DNA of 64,000 nt, taken from NCBI RefSeq assembly GCF_000165425.1, contig NW_001799200.1, forward strand, positions 434,178 through 498,177, in the 5' to 3' direction. Below, piece after piece: positions 21,901-34,879 of the stretch; the stretch's first letter is position 1, and each line of letters opens with the position of its first letter. The stretch is from Paramecium tetraurelia. Its lineage: Eukaryota; Ciliophora; Oligohymenophorea; Peniculida; Parameciidae. A program made the translations under genes and the position numbers. Under the pieces are notes generated by a model that was not told the DNA's origin, ran no database searches, and was given only the letters and a program-made list of their open reading frames with translations.

Positions 21901-24900
21901 GATCTGTATCAATTATCTTTTTTAAAATGTGTAATAAAGTTTAAATGGACCCCTTGCAGTTGGGATCTGAGAAAGCCGATTAGAGATATGATATTAATTT
22001 TCTGGATATACTTTTGACATCAGGTTTATTAGTCAAGTTCTTACTAAATTCTGGTTTTAATAAACTAGATATGTTTAAGATGGCATTGGCAATCGTTTCT
22101 CTTTCTTTTTCAGCCTCCTTCACAAAATGATCCTTATTCAATAGTTCTTTTAAAAATAACTTCCAAAGCTTTTCTACTTTTTTTGATTTCATGGCATCAT
22201 AACCTTCTAACAATTCCTCACAATCATCATCCTTATCTGAGAACACAGTTATTTTCTTCTTTTCCGGTAAATATTTCTTACTTGTATTTTAAATTAATTG
22301 CTCATCAGGATTGCTTAATTATTTTGACATCAAACTGCTTTTCCTAGAATTCTATCCTATTATCATTTCATTATATGCCTTTTTATTAGTATTAGTATTT
22401 TATATAATATCTTCATCTTAATTTTAATCTGCTTCTTTAAGCGAGTCCAATTTAATCTTCACTTAATTCCAAATAGGATCCTCTTTTTAATTTACAGTTT
22501 TCTCATAGAATAATTTGCAGAATGTTTGTAAACATCTCACTAACAACTTTGCATCTTCAGTAGTTGTAATAATTGGGTAAAGTATATTTTATTCAGATGT
22601 TAGATTCTTAACCTTCTTTAACCATTCTTACAAGAATTTTTCTATAATTTATAAGTCTTTTCTTAAATCCTATTTCTCTATATTCTTTAGAAATCTGTCA
22701 TAGTAAGCCAAAAGAAAAGGGAAGATTCCTTCGATGTGATAAACTTTTAAATCTTAAGTAAATAAATGCAAATCAGTAATTTTCTCCAATCTGTTGATTT
22801 CAAAGGTCATAAAATCAATGACTTACTATCTACAATGAAATAATTGAGAATGCTAAACCTATCCTCTTTCAGATGAGATGTGGACCAATCTTAAAAATTC
22901 AATTACTTACAATTTTATCAAAGTTACCCCTTTAATTTTTTAATTACTATCAATGTATTAAATTTGAGATTTGGTTGTAATTGGCATTTTCACAAATGCA
23001 TCATTGGTACATAAAATTTCAAGTAGATATGTTGCTGAAAACAATCTTTTCAATTTACTTATACTGATATTGAAATTCTTTTTAATATCTTCCTCCTTTG
23101 TATCTGCAGTAAATTTTCTCTTTTCAACATTATTTAAAGTCGTCTAAATGAGAATATCTAACAATTATGCGTGATAGAAGAATGGCTCATCTCTAAATGT
23201 ATCTCTATAGTCAATCTCTCTTAATTTATCAACGAATTTTAATTCAGGTTCCTAGATTGGGTCCTCTAAAAACAATCTCAAATCACTGTTTCTTGAGCCA
23301 TCACAATACAAAACCTTTATGTCTTTCTCCCCAAATTCCAATGGTAATAGACTATTTTGTATTAAAATCTAATTGTCAAATATGTAATTGGAATGGTACG
23401 TCATTAATGATTCAAATGCTAGTAAAAATCTCTTTTGCCTTCCTTCTTTTAGAATTAATTATAGAATAACATCTATTAATTATTAATCTACTTTTTGAAC
23501 TAGTAATGTCTTATTATTTTAAAATATAGTCTCGATTAATTCCAATTAGCCTAGATCGTATTGCATGTAACGATAATAATTTAAATACTCAAAGAGTATA
23601 ATCTAATTTTCATTGTTGTTAAAACAGAAATTCTTTAGAACATCAAATGCTAATCTAAAAAAGTCGATCATAACAATTTTTTTCTCCTCTTCAAATTCTA
23701 CATCCATTATGTATTCATGAATGTATCTTAATCCATTTGGCAATAAATTAACAACTGCTATATGTGCTCCTAAGTTTGCATATAGTTATTATTTCTTTGG
23801 ATCAATCACATCTAATTATGAGATCAACTCATTGTCCTCAAATTTGATATCACTTTTTAGTCCATGATAAAAACTTGTTAAGTACTTTTATGCTTATTCA
23901 AAGTCACTGGTGATCTTATCCTCAAAAATATAACTAGAAATCCATATATCAAGTCGCTCATTTAAAGTTTAGAATTTTTCCAAGTTCATTGTAATATATT
24001 TATGTAGTATTGTCTTTTCGGAATCGAAAATGACTTACATATTTTACAGGTTTTTTTTGAATTCTTCCTTTTAAGTAAACAATCTTAATAACAATTACAG
24101 ACCTCGTTTTTCTAGTTCTTTATCTTTTATATGATAAAATGTATGTAAAAATGTTGGTAATAAACTAGCAACTGGTTAATCATTTGGGTTTCTATCATCT
24201 AAAGCAAAACTTAAATATTAGTCAAGATCTAAAATCTCTGGGATTTGAGGATTGTTAATATAATTATAGAATCTAGTTTTAGCTTTCTCTTCCTACTTAT
24301 TAATTTTTATTAGGTTTTAAGTGAATGAACTTAAACTCATCTCTTCTTTTTGAGGCTCATCTATTTCCTTAATACCTGTCTATGCTAAATTAGGAAATAA
24401 TCCTAGTGCATGGTTTTTTAATAACCTCTGAATAATTAATAGATTTTTTTCTTTTTGGTCTAAATCTTCATATTATCTTCTCTGATTTAATGGTTTTTTC
24501 TTATTCTCTTTTTACAAATATTGACTGTAAGCAACAGGGTTATTTTCTATATGATCCCCTTAAAGAATCTATGTTTTAAAAAAGACAATACAATTTTACA
24601 TCATGAAATCTTATCTTAGATCTAACAAGTATTCTAGAAAATCGCATATCTTAATTTTTAATTAGACCTCATTCTCAATATACTTTGGATCCAAAAAGTT
24701 TTACGTTTATATTACTGATTATAACTTTAAGTATCCCTTCATAATGGGATTTAAGTATATGTTTTGATCGTTTGTTATTTAGCTTTCTCCTCTCTATTCC
24801 TCATTGTCATCTTCTTCTTTATTCTATTTTTTTAAGAGATTCATAAAGTTTGGTGCACTGAGTTTATGTTGACTCTATTTATCTTGTAACTTTTTTTAAA

Positions 24901-27900
24901 CTCTTTGTCTCTCTGTTTAACAATGAGCTTGGATCAAATTAAGTTCATACTTCTCATAAGTAAAGATATCTAAACAAGATTTAACCATTGATTAAATGAA
25001 CAACTACGGTTTTAAATTGACTTATAGCGCATCTCCTAAAGAATAATCTAATACCCAAATCAAGTTCAATTTCATAACTTTATCCAAAATTCTCATTGTA
25101 TTTAAAATTAATTCATCCTTTAAAATATCTGGACCAATTTAATTTGAGGACTTCTTGGAACCACTTTCCTCACCAGCTTGATTATGAATTGGAGGACACA
25201 TGATCTCGTATATTTCCCCTCCCTTCTCATTCACATAATTCATCAAATTATTCACTAGATCTTTGTATGTGTTCAACTCTTAAACATTCGAAGCCCCTGC
25301 CTATGTTGAGCTCTTGAAAAGGATATAATCTCTGGGTTTTTCACACTCACTAAACAATTAACACATAATTGGTGCTTTCTTAATCCGTAAAGGCTCTTAA
25401 TCAATGTACAAAGTTAATGCTAATCTTGCAAATCCAGGCTATAAATCTATATATTTCGGATCAATAGGATGCTTAAACCATATATTCCTAAACAAGAATG
25501 ATTTTTCAAATTAAGCACCTAATTCATTTTTCCATGAATAGTTTCTTCCTAAAGCAACTTCTGAAAAAAAGGTGAGTTACTCAATTATATACATAAATTT
25601 GTCCCTTGAACTTTTATTAATGTCTCTTATGTCACAATCTTAAGGTATGATCAACTATCCAGCTTTGGATGTCAGCCTTACTGTACCATCATTACTTTTG
25701 CTTTCTTCTGCTTTGGTTTCAACTCCCAATTTAGGTTATTTGGTATTATTCTTTTTATATAACTTATAAATATTTTCTTGGTTTATTTAAATGGGAAATT
25801 CTTAATGACTGCAGACATTTCTTAAAAATTTTAGATAGTATGAATTGTTTTTAGCATCATCATCCCACAACAAATTAATGAAATATTCAATTAAGGGGAC
25901 AGGTTTTTTCATGATTTTTTCATGTTATTTTATTTCCATTTATTCATCTTTGTCATCAAACTAATATAAATTAATAAGTATTTTTATTTATTGATTGTCA
26001 ATTTCATTCTCTTCATAAAATTCAATTTTAATATCTTCGCTTAGTTTATATAATAAAAATTTATTGTTAGATACAATATTAATTGTTGCTTCAATAGCTG
26101 TTGGCAAATATTTGGTATGCAATTAAAAGTATGGTATCAAATCGTAGGTGTATATTTGATTTTCTTTATTTAATTTACATACCGATCCCAAGAATTAATA
26201 GATTTAATCAATCAATTCAACTTTTGCTTTAACATAATTCTAGTATTATGTTTTTAATGTATTTTCAGTTTTTTATTCATGCATCATTAAGGCTTTGTCT
26301 TCGAAAATTATATTGTTTTCAATTTCTAAATTGTATTTGGATAGTCTGTCATTTTTTTCTAAATCATTTTCCAATTTCTAATAAAACTCTAATTCTCCTT
26401 TAGTTATAATTCTTTCTAAAATTTTAATAAGAATATCTATGTAAAACTATTCTCTCATTAATTTCTATCTGTATTAATTGATGGATCCAAATATCTATTC
26501 TGCAGAGGTTGTATAAGATTTATTGTTTACAAAGTTCTCTAATTCTGCAATACAACTTTTTAATTACTAAAATTCTCCGAACCATTTTCTTTTAGAAGGA
26601 AAGTTATCGATTCCTGGATATTTTGGATCTTGAATCTGAATAACAAATTTAGCTAATTTTCGAAAACAAGATTACAAAAATTAGATTTCCCAAACTTCAT
26701 TCCTAGTGGCCATATGAATTTTAAATACTGCATGTTCAGTTTTTTCTTAAGGAGCCTTCAAAATTGGAATATATTCATGATTTTATTTATCATTTTAAAA
26801 ATCCATCCAATTTTAACTTTGTCTATTTTATAGATAGGTATAACTTCCTCCCTTTAAATATTTTTAATTTGGTTGAGTTTTGAGATCAACAAAAGTGAAG
26901 ATTGTTGATTTGTCCAGTTCCTAAGTTAAACGATATTTATATTGTTGTTTTTTATTTTATTTATTATTCTTATCGGTTGAACTTTCTATTACACTTAAAT
27001 AATATCCAGTAGTAATATTCTTAAGTCTATAGCCAGCCTCATACTTGACGAATCCTCCTTGAAGGAACTCCTCCCCTTCAATTTGCCATAATCCATTTGT
27101 ACTTCCTTGATATCCTTAAGCACTTTCTGTTTGAGACTTTGTGATCGACACATACAAATTGTTTATAGATAGCCATTCGGAGAGGTGATAAAATGTGAAA
27201 TTGGTCTTGTCAACAGCCTCTTGATATTTTTTCACAGAGAGTGTAGCCTCGGCTTCACTATGATACAACCAGATGCAATCCCCAACTCTTAAGTTTCGAG
27301 AGCTTTCAGATATATATTATTAAAACAAAACTATCTTCCAAGAATGAGACTATTCGACATTGGCATTTATTTCTCTCTTCAAAATATGTTCAGATCTTAA
27401 TTATGCATTCCCTTTAATTTCTGAAATTTCCATTTATGAGCAACTAATATATGCTAACCTATTTGAGATAGGCATAGTCCTGGTAATAGCACACATTTCA
27501 CCAGCATTTACATCCTGTTCTCCATGACTTTAATACATATATGCAGGTACTATCTTAAAAACAGTGTAATCACTTGAGAAGTCATCTAATTTAACTAAGT
27601 AGTTTTGATTCTCGATCTAGGCTTCGTTGTCATGACATGCTAAAAACTTACCACTTGCAATATGTAGTAATTGAAATGGCTAGTGATATGTCAACTTTTA
27701 ATATCTGGATTTATCTATTGCATCTATGTTTTGCTTGTACTCATTCATTAATTAACTAAGCTCCTCATTCATTCTTTGATTCGACATTTTGATTTTATCC
27801 TACATATTTATTTTTTTGACATACATTTCTTCCATCCTTTTCTTCTTTCTTATTATCCGTTACATTACAATCTTATAAAACTCGTGACTTAACTGTATCA

Positions 27901-28146
27901 GAGACTCTGGGCAAAACCTAAAATAAGCATTTGTAAAAGGAATCATTATCTAAACCTTCATATGTTTTTCTAATATATCATGCTTAAGTACTTTTTTTAT
28001 TCTTTATAAACGAAGTTTTTTAAAAATAGGCCAGGTTTAAGAAACCCATCCGAGAATAAGAAAGCAGACTGATCCACGAAATCAGATATGGCAATTATAG
28101 AACCAAAAGTAACCATTGTTTAATCTACTTATTCATCTTCATCCAT
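18994..28146 (-). CDS. ITPR: Inositol trisphosphate receptor-type Ca2+ release channel
   Basis: A protein of close to 3,000 residues, full length for the IP3 receptor family. The N-terminus (MVTFGSIIAISDFVDQSAFL) fits the ligand-suppressor region. MIR-like sequence follows (GLWQIEGEEFLQGGFVKYEA, GYYLSVIESS), then the RIH motif RQKLMREQFYIDILIKILE. The C-terminal channel block ends with pore FRGSIGDYVQQ, inner helix FFFDEVSNIILGVIMLNIVA, GIIIDTFGSLREEE, and the conserved zinc-binding linker NCFICG..FREHIKINHYMWNY with TEYSGIESYV. Paramecium is known to have such release channels on calcium stores. Exon structure was sampled, not fully resolved. Start ATG 28144-28146 and stop 18994-18996 are chosen from the terminal exons; a 24-nt intron lies near the 3' end. 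Confidence 0.92.
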
Positions 28147-28295
28147 TTTTTAATAATTATCAAAATAAATTAATCACTTGTATAATTATAAATTGAATAT
28201 ATTTATGTTGTCGTCGCCTAAAGATAAAGACCTAATTAATTTCAAATTCTTATATTGTTATCAACAATTATTTTAAATAAATAAAAAATAACGTT

Positions 28296-29060
28296 TCACT
28301 ATTATCTTCCTGCCAAAGGTACCATAAATTCTTAGAGAAAATCCTTTTCCATTTTTTTTGAAGGTGTGCTAAGTAATTTAACTTAAGTAGTTTGATTCTG
28401 TTCTTGGATCTTTGGTTTTGAGATGATTTATGCAACAGTAGATTGACTCTAAATTGGAGGATACTATTTCTATTGCACATTAGTTTCTATATGTTCCCCT
28501 AAGTATCTATCTAGGGTCAATTGCTCTTCCTAGTCTTTCTTCTATATTTCAATTAGAGGAATGTACAAATGGGACAATGTAGTTGTTTATTAAATAAATT
28601 ACTTAAACTAGATTATAAATACGAACCTCCAATTGATTCCTAAGCATTACGTTTTCCTCTTACAAATCCTTTTTTTCCTTCATACTGTCAAGTGGGTAGT
28701 TTCTTATTAAATAATCATTGTAATTAATTTTCTCTTGTATAGTTTATTGAATGGTTAATTTCATTTGTTAGTTCCCTTCGTCGTATTATTTGAATAATTG
28801 TACAATGTATTGTCTAAACTCTTGATCCCTAGATTCAGCTTATTTACTACAAGCATTGTGATGAAATAATTTACTTTGTTAATTTAATTGTTTCTAGTTC
28901 TCTTTATAAATTAGATTTATAATTTTAATTTGCTTTTTCGAATAATTAATTTCTTTCTTCCATTCTATCTCTAATGACCTGTCTATCTCTTTGACTATTA
29001 AGTTATCTATTTAAGTAATTACAATCTCTCAATAATGCTTTCCAAGGATTCTTAATTCAT
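28296..29060 (-). CDS. Coiled-coil protein of unknown function
   Basis: 227 residues after removing introns of 28, 28 and 25 nt (exact frame). It begins MNQESLESIIERFQRDRQVI. The first 130 residues or so are a charged, glutamine-rich coiled coil (DRMEERNQLFEKANQNYK; KEKKDLQEENVMLRNQLE). The C-terminal part is Q/S-rich and ends MVPLAGRQQ. No domain recognised. It starts 56 bp from the divergent gene at 29117, which may share its promoter. Confidence 0.75.
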
Positions 29061-29116
29061 AAAATTAATTAATATTTTTATTTAATATAAAAGGAATGAA
29101 ATCCGTATATTAGGAC

Positions 29117-30102
29117 ATGTTAAATAGAGCCTATAATACTCTATTCCACCCATCCGTCTAGTGGTTTAGAATTCTAACACCAGTGAACAAATTTGTTAAT
29201 CTATTAGGGTTACAATATTTTCAGATACCCTGCACCAGCATCCGAATAAATTAACCATGTCGAACATGATTTCAAAACTCCTTATCGTGACTCCAAATAT
29301 TATGTCAGACATGATGATCCTGTCATCGAGAGAGTAGCAAAGTTTACATTTACAGATCCTCTCAATGAAACCCCAACAGAAAAGTAATTGATAATCTTTA
29401 AGAATCTCCTAGATTGGTCAGATTAAAATTACTTACTAAGGACCAAGTCAGCAATTCAGAGGCTGTATAAGCTGCAACTCAACTCTACGAATAAAAATAC
29501 GGATTGCCTTTATCTCAAAGGGGTTAGATATCATTCTATCTCACTAGTGTATTGCAATTAAGTAGGAGGTGGAGATGCTCTCTAAGACTTCTTCTAAGGC
29601 GAAAACATCAGAGAAGTCATGGCCAGCTTTGTGAGAGAATAATGGGAAGAAGTGAATGAAAATGCTCTTGAAGACTTAAACTGTACCAATTTAGATGATG
29701 ATTATCATCCGACTTTAAATGAAAAGGTGGGATTTAATCTTTAAGAAAATGACCCTGTTCACAGATAACTAACTATTGATCTACACACTATAGTTAAAAA
29801 CATTGGCGTAAATAATTCATCACTAATGACTTTTCATATAGGAAAAAACAAAATAAGAGGGCCATCTTACTTTTTTCAGAGGCGATCCCAATTATTGGCA
29901 TGTACTCGATAATAGTTTCCCCGTGGAATCTATTAGATTGATTCAAAATACTTTGGGTGATGAAGTCTCCTAATTAGGTAACACTATGCGATTTTATCTT
30001 TTAATTTTAGATCCAAAAGCATTGTCAAAATAACACAACAGAGAAGATTATCACATTGAACAAAAGGTTTAAGTTCCCATAGAAAATAAATATTATTCAT
30101 GA
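29117..30102 (+). CDS. Unknown protein, probably mitochondrial
   Basis: 279 residues with five introns (25, 29, 25, 34 and 33 nt; exact frame). The N-terminus MLNRAYNTLFHPSVQWFRIL is basic, lacks acidic residues and could form an amphipathic helix, as in mitochondrial import signals. Conserved-looking segments are FRYPAPASEQINHVEHDF, YYVRHDDPVIERVAKFTFTD and HLTFFRGDPNYWHVLDN. I do not recognise the family; it may be a ciliate-specific mitochondrial subunit. It converges with the small CaaX gene across 47 bp. Localisation is inferred only from composition. Confidence 0.72.
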
Positions 30103-30149
30103 AATCATAAATAAAATAAAATATTTATTCAGTATAATCAATATTTACA

Positions 30150-30362
30150 TCATTGAATAGCACAGGAACAAGAACATTTATTCTTCTACTCTTAGTATTA
30201 TATTCGCTCAACTATATAAATATCTTAAATTGGAATGCCTTCAATCTAATCTCTAAATGTGACAGCTTTTGCTGACACTCCTTTGAGAATAGGTTGATTA
30301 TGTTTATCAAATCTTTTAGTTTTTTTTTTCGCTTTTTCTTCTGTCATCCTATCTTGGTTCAT
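30150..30362 (-). CDS. Small basic protein ending in a CaaX motif
   Basis: A 70-residue single-exon protein. The N-terminal half is very basic (EEKAKKKTKRFDKHNQPILK) and contains SAKAVTFRDQ, which resembles a PP1-docking RVxF/KxVxF element. The C-terminus reads NKCSCSCAIQ: CAIQ is a CaaX box compatible with farnesylation, and two cysteines just upstream could be palmitoylated. A peripheral membrane protein, possibly a phosphatase regulator, is inferred; neither has direct support. TGA at 30150-30152, ATG at 30360-30362. Confidence 0.6.
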
Positions 30363-30449
30363 TTTATTAATTTTATTAAAAATGACTTTGTTATATCAAA
30401 TAGGAAAATGAATTTATTTTATATAAATTAATTAGACAAGACAATGCTT

Positions 30450-31690
30450 GAACTAAGTACAACGTACTCAAATAATTCTGTTATTATATTTGGAATTTCC
30501 GATGTTGAATCAAAGTTCACTTTTACATAATTACAATCTAATGAATTGAATTTCATATATCCTAGTTTCCCCCTTTGATTTTAAACCCTTCTTGTATAAA
30601 TTGAATTCGTAAAAAATGAAAACACAGATACAATCAAATATTATGATCTCACGAAATCCAAAATTCATTTCTCTAGAAATCAACATTTTTAAAAACACGT
30701 CAATAACTTCTCTATAATTTTGTCCAGGGTAGAGTATTCTACATGATTCTTAGAGATCAACAAATCTAATCCATTTAACTCTATTCATCTCAAGTGAATT
30801 ATATATAATGTTCAAAATGTTTCTATTTAGAGTTGAAATGATTTACGATTATAAACGAAGTATAAGTCTACACATTATTAATAATTTTTAACTTGAATTG
30901 TTTTATTGAAACGCCTAGATGATCAATTTTTTCACTACTTTCTTTAAATCTCTTCATATTGTTTGGTCGATATTTTATTAAAATAACAAGTGAGTAATTT
31001 TCTTTTAATTTTTATTATATTTATCACTATATCTATCAAAATCAATACATTCCAATTTCACTCCAATATGTACAAGATTCTTAAAAATTTGATGAATTAA
31101 AATACGAGTGTGTCTATACTGCGTGTGGTAGTTATAAATTAATTACATATGAATTCCAAAAATATGACATCATTTTAGCTTTATTTCCTTCGCAGAATCA
31201 TATTATTTGATAATAATTGAGTTACTTTATTATAAAGATTTTCGAGTATAAGAGAGGTTAAATATTGACTATTATATGTTGATTATTTGATTCTTATGTT
31301 CATCAGAAACCATCAATGAATCTACAAATAATTACCTATGCATAATGAATGTTTCCACTGCTGTAAACATAAATCAATAATCATGTTTATGATCGTTTCT
31401 TAGTTTAACCTAATTTTCAAACTTTCCATAACCAGCAAAGGCTGGTATTAAAGGGAACCTTAAGCTAGATATCATATAAGCAAATATAAAAATATCAAAT
31501 CTCTATTTTTAATAACATTTGAATCTTTGTTCAATTATGTAACTTGTTAAAACAGTGTATGTTATTTCTTAGAATTGAAATCTAAATTACATTCTAACTG
31601 TACTCTTTCCAGATTATTAGTCTTCAAATTCTTTAATTTCTTAAGCTTTCCTCTTATCTCATACGTACTAGATTTTTTGTTTTAATCAAA
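30450..31690 (-). pseudogene. Degraded gene of an unrecognised protein
   Basis: The minus strand holds several stretches of clear protein-like sequence in different frames, interrupted by in-frame TGA and frame changes that GT..AG introns do not explain. From 5' to 3' they include LKKLKNLKTNNLERVQLE, FAYMISSLRFPLIPAFAGYG, MFTAVETFIMHRQLFVDS and SYTRKSLQQSNSIIIKQYD. They look like parts of one protein with a hydrophobic segment. No intact start-to-stop model was found, so I call it a decayed host gene. The 1.5-kb gap is long for Paramecium, which fits. A multi-intron gene I failed to reconstruct remains possible. Confidence 0.5.
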
Positions 31691-31838
31691 TATAAATTAA
31701 AGATTTATAAATTCAATTCACTTAAATGATGACCACTTGATTCTAAAAAAGATACTCTTTAACTATTAATGAGAAATATATTATAAAAAAAAAGATTGAT
31801 TTATGATTATAAGATTTATTTTACTAAAAAGGTTCATA

Positions 31839-33431
31839 TCATAATAAGTCTAGCATAAACTCCTTAAATGATCTTAGATCTAAAATGGCCTAAAAAATTA
31901 TTAAATTATATACTTTTCCATTTTTTTGGATGTGAGTTTTAGGAAGGTTTTCTTAAACGGTTTCTATAGGAATTTAAAGAGCATAAGATAATTCCTATTC
32001 AGTTAACCTTCCATTTCTACTAATGTTGAGAGTTTAAAAGGTCATTTATAAGTTTTAGATTGTGAATAGAGCTTAACGATCTGTGACCGCTATAAGAAAT
32101 TCATAAAAATCGATATCCCCACTTCCATCGGTATCCAGTTTTTCAAACATTTGTTTGACTTCATCCTTTGCGTCATCCTCACTCCCTAAGGATTTGTAAG
32201 CTACCATCATTTCCTCCATGTTAACTTTTCCATCCTTATTTGCATCAATTTCATTGAAAGTATTAATTAGTTATGAGAAAGTCTAACTAAAAAATACATT
32301 GATCATGTGAATCATTATATGAAACTATAGTTTGTTAGCTTATTTAAATTAAGAAAGTTTATTAAGGGTGTCTTTGGTATTAGTTTTCTTGGATACTGTA
32401 TTTTAAGTAATCCATTAATCATTAAGAGCTTATTGGATTGTTGGACGTTGTGTTAATAATCTAGCTAACATTCTTTTAATAAAGCATTTTCCTGGGTTCG
32501 ATATTTTATCAAAGCTGGTAGATTCAAAAAAAAGAGTTCCTCGCATTATTTGGCTTTACATACTCTACATGGTTTTGCATTTGGAATAAGGAGATGCACT
32601 ATTTAAAATTATGTAACTTAAGATTCCACAAGCCCAAATATCACCTTCTTTTGAAAACTTTTCTTGTTAGATGAAGGTGATTAATTCAGGAGGGATGAAT
32701 ATTATTGAATTTAGATTAAGTTCTGGTCTCAAGTACATTTCTTTGTAATCTACTAATTTTAGTTTAGTAAAGTTATTCTCTTGAGCAAAAAAGAATGAAT
32801 TTTGAGATATTCTTCCATGTACTATGTCATTTTAGTGTAGATATTATATAGCCTATAATACTTAAACAATTAATGAGGCAGCCAAACATTCCTTAATTTG
32901 TTCACTTGGTTTGATGTATTCACATAAGGAAATACCTAAAATCTATTCTTAAATAAGAATATGGTAATCCTTTTCGGAGGAGTAATACTCGAAAACTCTT
33001 ATTATATTAGGATGATTCTATATTATTAAAAAATGGTACAAAATTTTATTTTAAAAAGATTTCTATCCAAGAATCATTCTCTTACGATCTTTCTATAAAT
33101 CTAGCATGTCTCACTTGAGCATTAATATTATGTTGGATCGTTAAAATTTTGTCTTCACCAACTATATGACTTTTTAAAAACACATACTTCTAATGGGTTT
33201 GTATTAATTTAAGATTGTATAGACTTTATTGAAGTTTTGAGTAGAGATTAAGATACTGCAAACTTACTCTTTCTAAGATGTTTGTTCTGTTTTTATTGTT
33301 TGTTAACTTTCAAAAGTGTAGTTCTTAACGGTGCCGCTAAGTACTGATTTGCTATAAAGCAATTTCTTTCTTTTGTCAACTCTTTTTTGTTATTCAGATT
33401 TTAGTTTAGATCTTATTTGACAAGCACCCAT
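31839..33431 (-). CDS. CDPK-like protein with inactive kinase domain
   Basis: About 500 residues laid out as a calcium-dependent protein kinase: N-terminal MGACQIRSK (Gly2 and Cys4 suit myristoylation and palmitoylation), kinase-like domain, then four EF-hand units. EF1 (EIDANKDGKVNMEE) and EF2 (KLDTDGSGDIDFYEF) are canonical; EF3 (NISRNGRLTEQE) and EF4 are degenerate. In the kinase region HPNIIRVFEYY, EGDIWACGILSYIIL and PPE are kept, but the HRD loop reads VHGRISQNS, DFG reads VDYKEM, the glycine loop is not visible (YKPIRIGEDK), and no VAIK lysine is evident. These are the signs of a pseudokinase. Introns of 26, 22 and 24 nt were seen. Function as a calcium-sensing scaffold is inferred. 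Confidence 0.82.
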
Positions 33432-33685
33432 GATTTATAAATTATTTATTAAATCTAAGCAAGTAATTTAAATCTTTTTATACTTATTTTACTAATTCAA
33501 ATTAAGAAAAATACAAAAAAAGACATGGTCAAATTCTAACTTAAAGATCAAAATGGTGTCATGATCTATGTAGATAGTGTTGGATCCAAAATAAGTATTT
33601 TGAAAAAGAAGCTAGTTTAAAGTATTTAATCATAAAGATCAATGTTTGTATTAACACTTATTAAAAACATAATAAATTATATATA

Positions 33686-34879
33686 TCATAAGTCTTATTT
33701 TTATGTATTCTAATGGAGACCTAGGAATTATTATGTAAAGCTAACGATTCCATCCTTTGTGATTTCACTCAATAAATTAAAAGACTCAGAAATTGGATTA
33801 AATGCTACAATCTAAGGGAGATAATCTAAACTGTAAAAATCTATTGTTTACCATTTTAAATGCCAAAATATTACATCAATCTCAATCCATATTTGTTATC
33901 TGTATTAGCAATGCAAATTAGAATTTAATCTTTGATTTTAGATAGAGCTAATCTCAAATGCTTTTCTGCATGATTTGTCTATGAATTTTACAATAAGAAA
34001 AGTGTTGGTTAATCCCCTTTAAATATTCTTTTTGCGGTCTAATATTTTATTTCTTTATTCTTACTGGTAAATCGAAATTCATCAAGACTGGATAAGAATG
34101 CTTTTTTATGAATTATTCTATGTAAGAAATCTCAAAATTATCATAAATAGCAGCCTTTCTTTCATCATAAGGTTTATAAATAACGATACTGGGTACTTGA
34201 GCTCTCATTTCATTAGCAAAATTTTAATTAAATGTGTGCATAGCTGAGATATGTTTATTCTTTCTAAAAACATAAAATATGGAGATTACTGAGAGAATTA
34301 AAAGTATTACATAAATTCATATGATTCTTTCTATTCACCAAAGAATACCATGACTAAATTTGGGGATTCTGAAATCTTCTTTAATTGGTCTAATGATTTA
34401 GCCTCAATAGATCCCTTATCTAAGCAAGTACTCATAAATATAATCTTTACTTGTTTTCTTTCTCATCCAATCCACAATAGCTTTTTCTGTTCTATCCCCT
34501 TGATATTCCATCTATAATTATCCATCCCCGAATAATTTTAAGGTAGGGAATCCAGTAACTTAATATTTTCTACACAAATGCTCATATTAAGGACAATTGA
34601 TCTTAAATTTATCAAGTTTATTACTTTAGCAAATTAAACATTTTGATTTCTTACTTGTCTTGCAGCTGAAGCAAATATTGGAGCTAAATGATGACTAAAT
34701 TATATTTTTGATTTATACCAATGTCCACACCAATGCGCATAGAAATCTATTAAGACAAATTCATATTTTTTCAAAACATATTCAAAGTTTTAATCGCTCA
34801 ATATTAAAACTCCATTCTCCTCTGGCACTTATTATCCTAGGACTAAAGAGAATAAAAGGAGTGTAAGTAAGTATTACAT
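33686..34879 (-). CDS. Protein disulfide isomerase-like protein
   Basis: A 337-residue oxidoreductase predicted to fold proteins in the endoplasmic reticulum. It starts with a signal peptide (MQYLLTLLLFSLVLGQQ), followed by a thioredoxin a-domain: VLIDFYAHWCGHC, then HHLAPIFASAARQV, NCPQYEHLCRKYQVTGFPTL and LFGDGQLQMEYQG. The second active-site cysteine is created by splicing a 24-nt intron out of the codon. After it come b-like domains without CxxC (SLDQLKKISESPNLVMVFFG; ILICIANTDNKYGLRLMQYF; LPQIVAFNPISESF). Introns of 24, 23, 31, 22, 28, 26 and 26 nt give an exact frame. There is no second catalytic domain, and no KDEL-type end (QNTQKQDL). Confidence 0.85.

Noticed and set aside
33525-33935. 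Plus-strand frame starting MVKFQLKDQNG
   Set aside because: Mostly antisense to the 3' end of the PDI gene, contains several intron-like segments and shows no domain. A very small gene in 33525-33680 cannot be excluded but is unsupported.
34700-34720. Apparent CGHW active site in the PDI
   Set aside because: Disappears when the 24-nt intron is removed; the spliced protein has CGHC.
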